19,206 bases of DNA from an uncultured Candidatus Saccharibacteria bacterium (GTDB lineage Bacteria > Patescibacteria > Saccharimonadia > Saccharimonadales > 2-12-FULL-41-12), in NCBI GenBank assembly GCA_946478995.1, contig CAMLDK010000007.1, positions 1-19,206 of the forward strand, given 5' to 3'. The number at the start of each line of letters is the position of its first letter. Positions within the stretch are counted from its first letter, which is position 1. Of this stretch, positions 8,171-15,171 are shown piece by piece. The translations under genes and the position numbers were made by a program. The notes beneath the pieces are model-generated. The model had not been told where the DNA came from, ran no database searches, and saw nothing but the letters and a program-made list of their open reading frames with translations.

Positions 8171-9122
8171 TTATTAATTGTACTATTCTTATCATTTCCA
8201 GTTCATTGTACCTTTGGTCAATTGGCAAAGGTAGGATACTTTCGGTCAGATGATACTCCAAATCTTTTCCATTACACCATTCAAGGACATTAGGCCAATA
8301 GGTTGCCACGAAGACTTTATTGTTAATTAACCTTTTTCTTAACCTGACGTCCGCCGTTTGAAATGGGTAGATCATCGGACACGTGTAATCATTCAGGTCT
8401 GTTTTTAACAAATTTTTTTCAGCAAGTTTTCCATGTAAAAACTCAAAATTATCTATGCGCCTCTTTTTATTACTTTTAAAATCCACAGTGCTTAAAATCT
8501 GTTTTGTTAGCCTCGACATATGCATAATCGGCTGGTTATTCAGACTTTTGTCATTATTCTTAAATTCCTCATAAGCTTCTTCGGCTCCTAAGTCTATTCT
8601 TTTTATCAGGTGAGAGAATCTGTCATAAGATACATCTGTTCTAAGTTTTTCCTCTAACGATTTCCCGGTGTATAGCATCCCACCATCTGAAATTCCAAAA
8701 AATTTGCGTGGACTATAGATGGTGTGTCCTTTTTCTAAAGGCTCAAAATAGAAAGCCTGGCTACAGTCCAATATCAATTGTTCTTTATATTTTTTGGAAA
8801 GTTTGCGACTATAACTGTCCTTTATACCAAAGTAATTGACATACAGCAGAAACTCTCTTTCTTGAAGATCTATATTCTCAGCAATCTCAAGATTTTCGTC
8901 TATTTTATAAAAAGAATATTCAATACCAAGCTTCTTTAGAGGCTCAAGCATGACTTCGCATATGAATTTAGGTATATATGCCCGCTTGGCTTTATTGGCT
9001 TTTAATACATATCCAAAGGAATTCCTGGCGCTATTCAATAAGATCGCATCATGATGTAGAAAATCATTTCCACCTTTTAGCTCCAGCTCAAAATATCCGC
9101 CTATAGGCTCAGATGAATTCAT
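8160..9122 (-). CDS. divergent DegT/DnrJ-like (fold type I, PLP) protein
   Basis: This 320-residue protein is not obvious at first sight but aligns by motif with the classical DegT enzyme two genes upstream. DCSQAF (119-124) matches its DGAHAF, and SPRKFFGISDGGML (137-150) matches the lysine region, with Lys140 spaced from the GG pair exactly as in the classical enzyme (GG at +7 and +8). The Schiff-base lysine and the Asp that contacts the PLP nitrogen therefore appear to be kept, while the substrate-binding parts have diverged and the protein is about 40 residues shorter. It may transaminate another keto-sugar, act as a non-aminating PLP enzyme, or pair with the neighbouring WbqC-family protein. 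Its ATG overlaps the WbqC gene by 14 nt and its end overlaps the acetyltransferase start by 11 nt. Homology confidence is moderate; function is open. Confidence 0.72.
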   Translation of the reverse strand: MNSSEPIGGYFELELKGGNDFLHHDAILLNSARNSFGYVLKANKAKRAYIPKFICEVMLEPLKKLGIEYSFYKIDENLEIAENIDLQEREFLLYVNYFGIKDSYSRKLSKKYKEQLILDCSQAFYFEPLEKGHTIYSPRKFFGISDGGMLYTGKSLEEKLRTDVSYDRFSHLIKRIDLGAEEAYEEFKNNDKSLNNQPIMHMSRLTKQILSTVDFKSNKKRRIDNFEFLHGKLAEKNLLKTDLNDYTCPMIYPFQTADVRLRKRLINNKVFVATYWPNVLEWCNGKDLEYHLTESILPLPIDQRYNELEMIRIVQLINES

Positions 9123-9822
9123 AATTATCTAACATTATATTAACCTCTTTAGGGGAATTAAACATCAGAACATCTATGATCGAGAGTCCTGGTTCGAAAG
9201 GCCTTCTTTTCTGGTCATATTCAACTAAATCTATCTTTTGAAATTTTAATTTTATGCCCGTATCGGCATATTTTTTAGCATCAAAAAATTCTCTGCCTCC
9301 GGGCAGGTTCCAATATTCATCTACGTCTTCCATGGCTTTGCATATGTTCAGAGCCCATTCATCCGGGGCTGTTGGTGTTTCGATTTCCAGATCCATTTTA
9401 GAGAATACTTTTAAGTCCGTGGTAATGCCAAGATAATCACAAACGGCTTTTATACAGGATTTATTTAACGAAACTATGTCTGGAAATTCTTGTTTCAATG
9501 ATTCTTCAACTAATTTGTTTACTTGAGGATAGTTAGGCGCGATCTTTTTATAAGTCTGAAGCTGGGCAATAATCTTAGCTTTCCAGTCCTGAGAATTATC
9601 AATCTGTGTATCTTTTATAGATGTATCGTGAGGATGCTTCACCAAAGGAACTTTTATATACAGCCATCCTTCATTTTGTTTAAGCACCCTATTGCGTTCG
9701 ATCCAACCGTGACGTATGAACTGGACAGTATCGAATAAAATAAACTCATCGGTATGCTTAATAAGGCTAAAATAGCCTATGTAAGGGAAAAAATAAGGTT
9801 GCATGATAGCAACTTTTTTCAT
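9109..9822 (-). CDS. WbqC-like family protein
   Basis: The N-terminus has the hallmark of the WbqC family, KKVAIMQPYFFPYIGYFSLI (here MKK is residues 1-3). It is followed by a Phe/Asp-rich segment (DTVQFIRHGWIERNRVL) and conserved C-terminal pieces (LPGGREFFDAKKY, RRPFEPGLSIIDVLMFN). Length, about 237 residues, is normal. Family members occur in O-antigen and other polysaccharide clusters beside DegT aminotransferases. Their reaction is not settled, with roles in decorating amino sugars proposed. I place the start at ATG 9822, which overlaps the TGA of the DegT gene as ATGA and puts the conserved motif at the N-terminus. An ATG six codons earlier (9840) is also in frame. With the flanking genes it forms an amino-sugar module. 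Confidence 0.87.
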   Translation of the reverse strand: MKKVAIMQPYFFPYIGYFSLIKHTDEFILFDTVQFIRHGWIERNRVLKQNEGWLYIKVPLVKHPHDTSIKDTQIDNSQDWKAKIIAQLQTYKKIAPNYPQVNKLVEESLKQEFPDIVSLNKSCIKAVCDYLGITTDLKVFSKMDLEIETPTAPDEWALNICKAMEDVDEYWNLPGGREFFDAKKYADTGIKLKFQKIDLVEYDQKRRPFEPGLSIIDVLMFNSPKEVNIMLDNYEFI

Positions 9823-10913
9823 GTTCTTATTATCTCGCAAATTTTTCTGACTATATTTTCTTCTAAATCTTCATAGAGCGGCAGGCATAAAATCCTTTTT
9901 GAAATATCCTCTGAAATCGGACAGGCTTGGTTGATTCTAAGATAGGGCAAAGTATTTAAAGAAGGATAGAAGTATCTTCTTGGAAAGATATTTTCTGCAT
10001 TAAGCTTATCAACAATACTAAGAAGTATTTCCTCACTTTTTAGTACAACCGGATAATAGGAATAGTTATATTCAGTGCTCCCTTTGACTTTTTGCTTTTT
10101 AAAATAATCCTCTAGCAACCCATCGTAGAGTTCTGATATTTTCTTTCTTTTATTTCTATTCTCATCTATATAGTGAAGGTTGCATAGCCCCATAGCGGCT
10201 TGGAACTCTGAAGCTTTGGCGTTTATACCAAGTCGGAAATGTTCGTCTCCAGTATGACCGAATCTTTTTATGAGTTCAGCTTCTTCTATTATTTTTTTAT
10301 CTTTTGCGATAACACATCCGCCTTCAATAGTGTGAAAACGCTTGGTGGCATGAAAGCTGCAAATTGAAACGTCACCATAATCTAAAAGCGATTTGTTTTT
10401 ATACCTAACCTCAAAAGCATGAGCTCCATCATAAATCACTTTCAAATTATGCTTTTTAGCTATTTCCTCAATGGCATCTATATCACATGGGTTGCCAAAA
10501 ACATGGACGGCCAAGATTGCTCTTGTCCTTTCTGTAATGGCTGCTTCTATCTTATACGGGTCAATACAAAAAGTTTCGGGGTCTATGTCTACGAAAACCG
10601 GTTCACAATTCTCCCAAAGAATCGCGGAAGAACTCGCCACATAAGAAAAAGGGGTAGTGATAATCTCCCCTTCATCTATAGACAAGGCTTTTATTGCTAT
10701 TTGTAGAGCAAGTGTCCCATTAGTTACCGTACGTAGGTTTTCTACCCCAAGGTATTCTCTTAACTCATTTTCCAGCTCTGTCAGGAGCGGACCTTGATTG
10801 GTGAGCTGATCACTTTTCCAGATTTTTTCTAAGTAAGCGTCATATTCCTCTTTGGGAGGCAAAAATGTTTTGGTTACATTAATTCTTTCTTTCAAGCTTT
10901 TTGTATCTCCCAT
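9819..10913 (-). CDS. DegT/DnrJ/EryC1/StrS-family sugar aminotransferase
   Basis: This PLP-dependent aminotransferase acts on a nucleotide-linked keto-sugar, probably a dTDP- or UDP-4-keto-6-deoxyhexose or its 3-keto isomer. The Asp that binds the PLP nitrogen is in YDGAHAF (Asp162). The Schiff-base lysine is Lys191 in CSFHATKRFHTIEGG. Other family segments are present: NGTLALQIA (65-73), ITTPFSYVASSSAILW (85-100) and FRLGINAKASEFQAAMGL. Length (364 residues) is typical and no catalytic residue is missing. The ATG at 10913 lies inside the end of the Wzt-like gene (22-nt overlap). An alternative TTG at 10895 would overlap that gene's TGA. No 4,6-dehydratase for the substrate is in the window, so that gene must lie elsewhere. 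The product would feed a GNAT or WbqC-type modification. Confidence 0.9.
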   Translation of the reverse strand: MGDTKSLKERINVTKTFLPPKEEYDAYLEKIWKSDQLTNQGPLLTELENELREYLGVENLRTVTNGTLALQIAIKALSIDEGEIITTPFSYVASSSAILWENCEPVFVDIDPETFCIDPYKIEAAITERTRAILAVHVFGNPCDIDAIEEIAKKHNLKVIYDGAHAFEVRYKNKSLLDYGDVSICSFHATKRFHTIEGGCVIAKDKKIIEEAELIKRFGHTGDEHFRLGINAKASEFQAAMGLCNLHYIDENRNKRKKISELYDGLLEDYFKKQKVKGSTEYNYSYYPVVLKSEEILLSIVDKLNAENIFPRRYFYPSLNTLPYLRINQACPISEDISKRILCLPLYEDLEENIVRKICEIIRT

Positions 10914-12043
10914 GTATCATCCAGTTTCAGCGGGCCGGCCTTTGATATATCTTCTTCTTTTATTACAAACTGGTCATTTTTCTTGGTTATAGCGATCAGC
11001 TCGCGATTTTTAAACTTAAACAGCGCGCCGGTAATCGTATAAATCCCGCTGTTAAATACCGACGTATCCAAGGTGTATGCTATACGTCCGTTTTCTAATG
11101 GAATATCGTGTTTTTCTGTACTTATCTCGGCAATTGACACCCCGTTGGTTAAAACGGATATTCCTATGAATAAGGGTTCTTTGCTGTCTGTCTGGTAGGA
11201 TATTTCAAAAAGCAGCTTATCTTTAGTCCGGCTTTTGATGCGTGTCTTGATTTTATGGCCAGAATATTCGTGTTGATCATCTTGATTTTTGGAAGGGGGG
11301 GGGGTAGATACATTAGCCTCGATATATTCGTCAGCTACTTCAGAAGGCGCTCCCTTGCCAGCCACTCTTCCCTCGCTTAAAAATATTGCTTTCGAGCAGA
11401 ACCTCTTCACGGCCGCCATATCGTGCGACACGAATATCACTGTCTTGTCGCTGCCTTTTAGGCCCTCAAAATACTCATAGCATTTCTGCTGGAATGCTTT
11501 GTCTCCTACCGCTAAAACTTCGTCCAGTAGTAAAATGTCGCCGCGTGCTCTGATGGCTATCGAAAATGCCAAACGGACCTGCATGCCGGACGAGTAGTTC
11601 TTTAGCTTTTGATCCATAAATTTTCCAAGCTCCGCGAACTCTACGATCTCGTCATACATTGAGTCCATTTCTTTGCGGCTGAAGCCGAGTAGCGAGCCGT
11701 TAAGATAAACATTTTCCCTGCCTGAAAGCTCAGGATTAAAGCCCACGCCAAGCTCAATAAATGGCACAAGGCTGCCGTTAATTTTAATGTGGCCTTTGCT
11801 AGGATGATAAACCCCGGCAATGCATTTTAGAAGCGTGCTTTTACCGCTGCCGTTACGTCCGACTATGCCGAAAAACTCGCCTTTTTTTACTTCGAAGGAG
11901 ACATCGTCAAGTGCATGCTGTTTTTCATTCTTAACTCTTGTAAACGGATTGAGGAAAAAAGATTTTAATGATTTCCGGTCTTTGTGTGGTAACACAAAAT
12001 CTTTGGACAGGTTTTTAACCTCAATCGCTATATCTTTGTCCAT
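10892..12043 (-). CDS. wzt: polysaccharide ABC transporter ATPase with C-terminal glycan-recognition-like domain
   Basis: This is the ATP-binding subunit of a Wzm/Wzt-type exporter that moves lipid-linked polysaccharide across the membrane. The nucleotide-binding domain has Walker A GRNGSGKST (62-70), an ABC signature variant YSSGMQ (150-155), Walker B ILLLDE (170-175) and the switch His207 (VSHD). The signature and the ELSGREN stretch near 105-111 are typical of Wzt/TagH/KpsT relatives. After residue 245 comes a Pro-rich linker encoded by a 10-base poly-C tract. Then a beta-rich domain of about 120 residues (from TRIKSRTKDKLLFEI to the end) fits the Wzt C-terminal fold that reads the glycan's terminal modification. 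It starts directly after the permease TAA (TAAATG). One-base changes in the C tract would remove the C-terminal domain but leave the ATPase domain intact. Confidence 0.92.
   Translation of the reverse strand: MDKDIAIEVKNLSKDFVLPHKDRKSLKSFFLNPFTRVKNEKQHALDDVSFEVKKGEFFGIVGRNGSGKSTLLKCIAGVYHPSKGHIKINGSLVPFIELGVGFNPELSGRENVYLNGSLLGFSRKEMDSMYDEIVEFAELGKFMDQKLKNYSSGMQVRLAFSIAIRARGDILLLDEVLAVGDKAFQQKCYEYFEGLKGSDKTVIFVSHDMAAVKRFCSKAIFLSEGRVAGKGAPSEVADEYIEANVSTPPPSKNQDDQHEYSGHKIKTRIKSRTKDKLLFEISYQTDSKEPLFIGISVLTNGVSIAEISTEKHDIPLENGRIAYTLDTSVFNSGIYTITGALFKFKNRELIAITKKNDQFVIKEEDISKAGPLKLDDTWEIQKA
11295..11304 (-). repeat. C10 homopolymer tract in the Wzt interdomain linker
   Basis: Ten consecutive C on the coding strand (G on the plus strand) encode part of the linker Thr-Pro-Pro-Pro at residues 247-250. 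The next longest G/C run I noticed in the window is six. Loss of one C gives a 40-odd residue unrelated tail ending in TAG. Gain of one C gives a TGA after five codons. Either leaves an ATPase without its C-terminal domain. This geometry matches known slipped-strand contingency loci. Confidence 0.75.
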
Positions 12044-12868
12044 TTAGATGTTCTCCGCAAAACTTTTAGATTGACGTAAGAAATAGATGAGCCCGAATAC
12101 AAAAGTAAATATAACCATGGCAATAGGGATTAGCAGATAAACACTGCTGCCGAAAACATTTGAGGTAGTGGAAGTGCCGGCATAAGTTAAGACAGCTCTC
12201 GCTTCTTCAATTATTTGAGTAAGCGGATTTGAAATCATTATTTTTTGAATATTTTCATAAGGGACTTTGCTAAGAGGGTAGATTATAGGTATGGCATAAA
12301 ACAAAGCTTGTCTTACAACCTCCCATATATGGTCTATGTCTCTAAGCCTTACGTATATTGCAGACAAAAAATAACCTGTACCCAAAGTAAAAATTACTAA
12401 TTCAATAATAAGTATTGGAAATATTACTAAAGTCTTTAAAGAAATTTCATTAAAAGGGGCAAAGACTAAAATAAAGAAAAATACCACAATTAGGTTCAGA
12501 AGCATGTTTATAAAAGCTGAAGCGGTCGAAGCTATTGGTATAAGATACCTCGGTATATCTATCTTACGGATCAGGCTACCTTTTGCCACGATTGATTTCA
12601 GGGCTCCGCTGGTAGCTTCCGCGAAGAAGTTCCAAAGAACTATGCCGAGCAAAAGCGACATAGGATAGTTCGGCGACCCTGCTCCAAGCTTCAAAACCTT
12701 GCCAAATATTGTATAGAGTATGGCGAACATGAAAAGGGGCTTCAATATAGACCAGGTATAGCCTAAGAGTGATCCTTGGTACCTCAACTTGAAGTCGGTT
12801 CGGATCATCTCCAGCAGCAAGTTCTTTTGCTGGGTAAAATTAAAACTTCCGCTTTTGTGTATGCTCAT
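12044..12868 (-). CDS. wzm: polysaccharide ABC transporter permease (ABC-2 type)
   Basis: This integral membrane subunit pairs with the Wzt-like ATPase encoded immediately after it. The amphipathic N-terminal segment RYQGSLLGYTWSILKP (29-44) is the conserved gate/coupling motif of Wzm, TagG and KpsM-type permeases. It is followed by about six hydrophobic segments, including FMFAILYTIFGKVL, MSLLLGIVLWNFFAEAT, a long double span near 105-150, and VYLLIPIAMVIFTFVFGLIYFL at the end. Length (274 residues) is standard. It is the first gene of the long minus-strand operon, and its start is 24 bp from the divergent GT2 gene. A TATACT-like box lies four bases upstream of the ATG. Its presence means the glycan is fully polymerised in the cytoplasm before export. 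Confidence 0.92.
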   Translation of the reverse strand: MSIHKSGSFNFTQQKNLLLEMIRTDFKLRYQGSLLGYTWSILKPLFMFAILYTIFGKVLKLGAGSPNYPMSLLLGIVLWNFFAEATSGALKSIVAKGSLIRKIDIPRYLIPIASTASAFINMLLNLIVVFFFILVFAPFNEISLKTLVIFPILIIELVIFTLGTGYFLSAIYVRLRDIDHIWEVVRQALFYAIPIIYPLSKVPYENIQKIMISNPLTQIIEEARAVLTYAGTSTTSNVFGSSVYLLIPIAMVIFTFVFGLIYFLRQSKSFAENI

Positions 12869-12892
12869 TTAAAGTATAGATAGAATTTATCT
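12869..12892. promoter_or_regulatory. 24-bp divergent promoter region
   Basis: Only 24 bp separate the start codons of the permease operon (minus) and the GT2 gene (plus). On the plus strand TAGAAT (12881-12886) ends six bases before ATG 12893. On the minus strand TATACT (12878-12873) ends four bases before ATG 12868, a little closer than ideal. No ribosome-binding site fits in either direction. Both operons therefore seem to be driven from one AT-rich patch with leaderless or near-leaderless messages. Confidence 0.55.
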
Positions 12893-13900
12893 ATGTCTAA
12901 TAATACAAGTATCTGGGTTGTTATCCCAAACTGGAACGGCAAGAGTCAGCTAGAAAAGTGCCTTGGTGCATTAAGAAAAGTTAGTGATATCAAAATAGTT
13001 GTCGTCGATAATAATTCTTCTGACGGTTCTGTTGAATTTATAAAAAAGAATTTCTCAAACATTTTGGTTATTGAAAATGAAAAAAACTTAGGTTTTGCGG
13101 GTGGAGTCAACAGGGGTATAGAGAAGGCTTTGAGTTATAACGCTAAGTATGTAGCACTGCTTAATAATGACGTAGTGATCAGTGATGGCTGGGTGCAGTC
13201 CTTGATCAACACGCTGGAAGAAGACGACACGGTAGGCGCGGCTACCGGAAAGTTGCTTTATAAAGACGGTAAAAAGGTTGATAACACCGGTGATGAATAT
13301 TCGGTCTGGGGCCTTACTATAGCCAGAGACCGAGACGTAAAAACCGAAAAGCTGGAAACAAATGGCGGCGAAGTCTATGGCGCCTGCGCCGGGGCAGCTA
13401 TGTATAGGGCCGAGGTTTTTAAGGACGTCGGGATGTTTGACGAAAAGTTTTTCGCTTATTATGAAGATTCTGATTTAAACTTCCGCATGCAGCTGGCTGG
13501 CTGGAAAACCAAGTATCAAGGCGGGGCTATTGCGTTCCATGACACCGGCGCAACCAGCCGGAAAATATCGGGTTTTACTACCCTGCAAACCATAAAAAAT
13601 CAGCCCATGTTGTTTTGGAAAAACATGCCCTCGGGCTTGTTGTTAAAGACATTCCCGAGGTTTTTCTTGGCACACAGCGCGGTGATCTTAAGCACTGTGT
13701 CAAAAGGCCAGGTGTTGACGGCGTTTAAAGGACTTATCCTGTGCTTTAAAAACACACCGCATTATTTTATAGAAAGAAGAAAAATACAGAAAAACCGCAA
13801 AGTCGACAATGATTATATCTGGTCTATTTTATACAAGGATCTCCCCCCGACTGCTCATAGGTTAAGAAGATTTCGCTCGTTTTTTATCAGGAGCAGCTAG
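12893..13900 (+). CDS. glycosyltransferase family 2, WbbL (rhamnosyltransferase)-like
   Basis: This is a GT-A fold inverting transferase of the type often annotated as rhamnosyltransferase. Motifs in order: WVVIPNWNG (8-16), VVVDNNSSDGS (36-46), ENEKNLGFAGGVNRG (61-75), LLNNDVVISDGW (89-100), and the acidic catalytic stretch YYEDSDLNF (189-197). After the catalytic domain, residues about 250-285 are hydrophobic (FFLAHSAVILSTV, LTAFKGLILCF) and may lie on or in the membrane. The tail is very basic (RLRRFRSFFIR). Such enzymes often add the first or an early sugar on a lipid-linked primer. It is divergent from the export operon and converges with the ligase-like gene, overlapping it by 39 nt at their 3' ends. 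There is no terminator between them. Confidence 0.88.
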   Translation: MSNNTSIWVVIPNWNGKSQLEKCLGALRKVSDIKIVVVDNNSSDGSVEFIKKNFSNILVIENEKNLGFAGGVNRGIEKALSYNAKYVALLNNDVVISDGWVQSLINTLEEDDTVGAATGKLLYKDGKKVDNTGDEYSVWGLTIARDRDVKTEKLETNGGEVYGACAGAAMYRAEVFKDVGMFDEKFFAYYEDSDLNFRMQLAGWKTKYQGGAIAFHDTGATSRKISGFTTLQTIKNQPMLFWKNMPSGLLLKTFPRFFLAHSAVILSTVSKGQVLTAFKGLILCFKNTPHYFIERRKIQKNRKVDNDYIWSILYKDLPPTAHRLRRFRSFFIRSS

Positions 13901-15157
13901 TAATAGTCCGCTGAGCAGCCACCACTCGGCTGCTACAGCTTCGTTAGACCAAGTGTGGAAAAGCAGGCTGCAGACGGTAAGGCCGGCAAATGCACTTATC
14001 ATTACTCTTCCGTAAAAATCCTGTCTTTTATAGAGTCTTTTTAAGACAAGATACATCATGTAAAGAAGCAATGTCAGCCCGGCTATCCCTACTTCATAGG
14101 CTATCTGCAGGAAATAGTTCTCGGTCAGCACAACATCTTTAGTTTGTATCGAAACCAAGCCGGCAGTGCCCGGCCCATGGCCTATAGGCTGCTCAATCAC
14201 CGATTTTGCCGTGGCTTCATAGAAATTCACCCTTTTCTCGTTCGGATCGTCCAGCTTGGTGTTCTCATCGGCATGAAAAACTATATTCTGAACCACATAG
14301 TTGTCACGAGCCACATACGTGCCCGCTACCAGCAAACAAATGCCGACCAATAAGACAGGCCAGAATCTTTTAATAAATTTCAGAACATTATTCTTATACT
14401 GCCACGTCAAAACCAAGCACACAGACAAAGCCGCGCCTAGCCAAGCGCTACGGGAAAAAGTCAGGAATATCACCAGACCATGAAGCAGCAGAAGCCCGCT
14501 TATTAATATCCTGGCGTCCTTCAGCTTGGACCAGGCTGCAGCAAGCAAAGTCAGCGGTAAGATTAAAAACGCGCCCAGGGACAAAGGATCTCTGAGCGTA
14601 GAGAACGCTCTGGGCAAATCCGGCTTATCATCAATGAAAAAATTGGGCTTCACACCCCTTTCCACACCGTAGCCGAAATGCGTCATGCTATCTTTCGGTA
14701 AAATCCACTGTAAGAGGGCGATCAGGCAAACGACAGTGCTTAGAAAAATTACTATTTTAAAAACCATTACAGGTTTGACCCTATCCTTCGATAAAATCGC
14801 CGCCGCAAACCCGACTATTAAATATCCGAATAGCCGGCAATTATATACGGTAGCTAAAAGCGCCGGACCTTTCTCTATATCCGGATTAACCGCCCAGATC
14901 AGGAAGTGAAAGCCTACATAAAGCACGCTTAAGGCTGAAATAAACCAGAAAAATTTATCTTTAAAGCCGTTCTTTACGTAAACAAGAGTCAAAGAGATAA
15001 GAACTACAAGGAACAAGGCTAAATCTTTCCAAATCTTCCACGCATCAAGTCCGCCGGTAAAAGTACTGAGCCACTGACTGAAAAATATGTGGAACGGCAT
15101 ATAGACCAAGAGCGCCAGAAATGCGAAGCACGGAATGCTGAATATTTTGCTCATCAT
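13862..15157 (-). CDS. O-antigen ligase/polymerase (Wzy_C) family membrane protein
   Basis: This polytopic membrane protein of about 431 residues has roughly ten to twelve hydrophobic segments. Family hallmarks are FSTLRDPLSLGAFL (185-198), the loop-flanking FLTFSRSAWLGA (231-242), and the large external loop (about 280-345) with PIGHGPG (324-330). The TENYFLQIAYEVGIAGL stretch (345-361) is the most conserved part of the WaaL/Wzy_C family. The likely role is transfer of a finished glycan from its lipid carrier to an acceptor at the cell surface. Because export here is ABC-dependent, a ligase role fits better than a Wzy polymerase. Two ATG codons lie in tandem (15157 and 15154). The second is seven bases from a TATAGT box and may be the real start. 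Its acceptor is unknown; if the host is monoderm it cannot be lipid A. Confidence 0.85.
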   Translation of the reverse strand: MMSKIFSIPCFAFLALLVYMPFHIFFSQWLSTFTGGLDAWKIWKDLALFLVVLISLTLVYVKNGFKDKFFWFISALSVLYVGFHFLIWAVNPDIEKGPALLATVYNCRLFGYLIVGFAAAILSKDRVKPVMVFKIVIFLSTVVCLIALLQWILPKDSMTHFGYGVERGVKPNFFIDDKPDLPRAFSTLRDPLSLGAFLILPLTLLAAAWSKLKDARILISGLLLLHGLVIFLTFSRSAWLGAALSVCLVLTWQYKNNVLKFIKRFWPVLLVGICLLVAGTYVARDNYVVQNIVFHADENTKLDDPNEKRVNFYEATAKSVIEQPIGHGPGTAGLVSIQTKDVVLTENYFLQIAYEVGIAGLTLLLYMMYLVLKRLYKRQDFYGRVMISAFAGLTVCSLLFHTWSNEAVAAEWWLLSGLLLAAPDKKRAKSS

Positions 15158-15171
15158 CTATACTATAAACT
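15158..15171. promoter_or_regulatory. 14-bp bidirectional promoter with overlapping -10 boxes
   Basis: Only 14 bp lie between the start codons of the ligase-like gene (minus) and the GT4 gene (plus). The core TATACTATA reads TATACT on the plus strand (15159-15164, seven bases before ATG 15172). It reads TATAGT on the minus strand (15167-15162, four bases before ATG 15157 and seven before the tandem ATG 15154). The two -10 elements share three base pairs, so polymerase binding should be mutually exclusive. No space remains for ribosome-binding sites. Confidence 0.6.

Noticed and set aside
13843..13848. C6 run near the end of the WbbL-like gene
   Set aside because: Too short to suggest slippage-driven switching, and it is in the last few codons.
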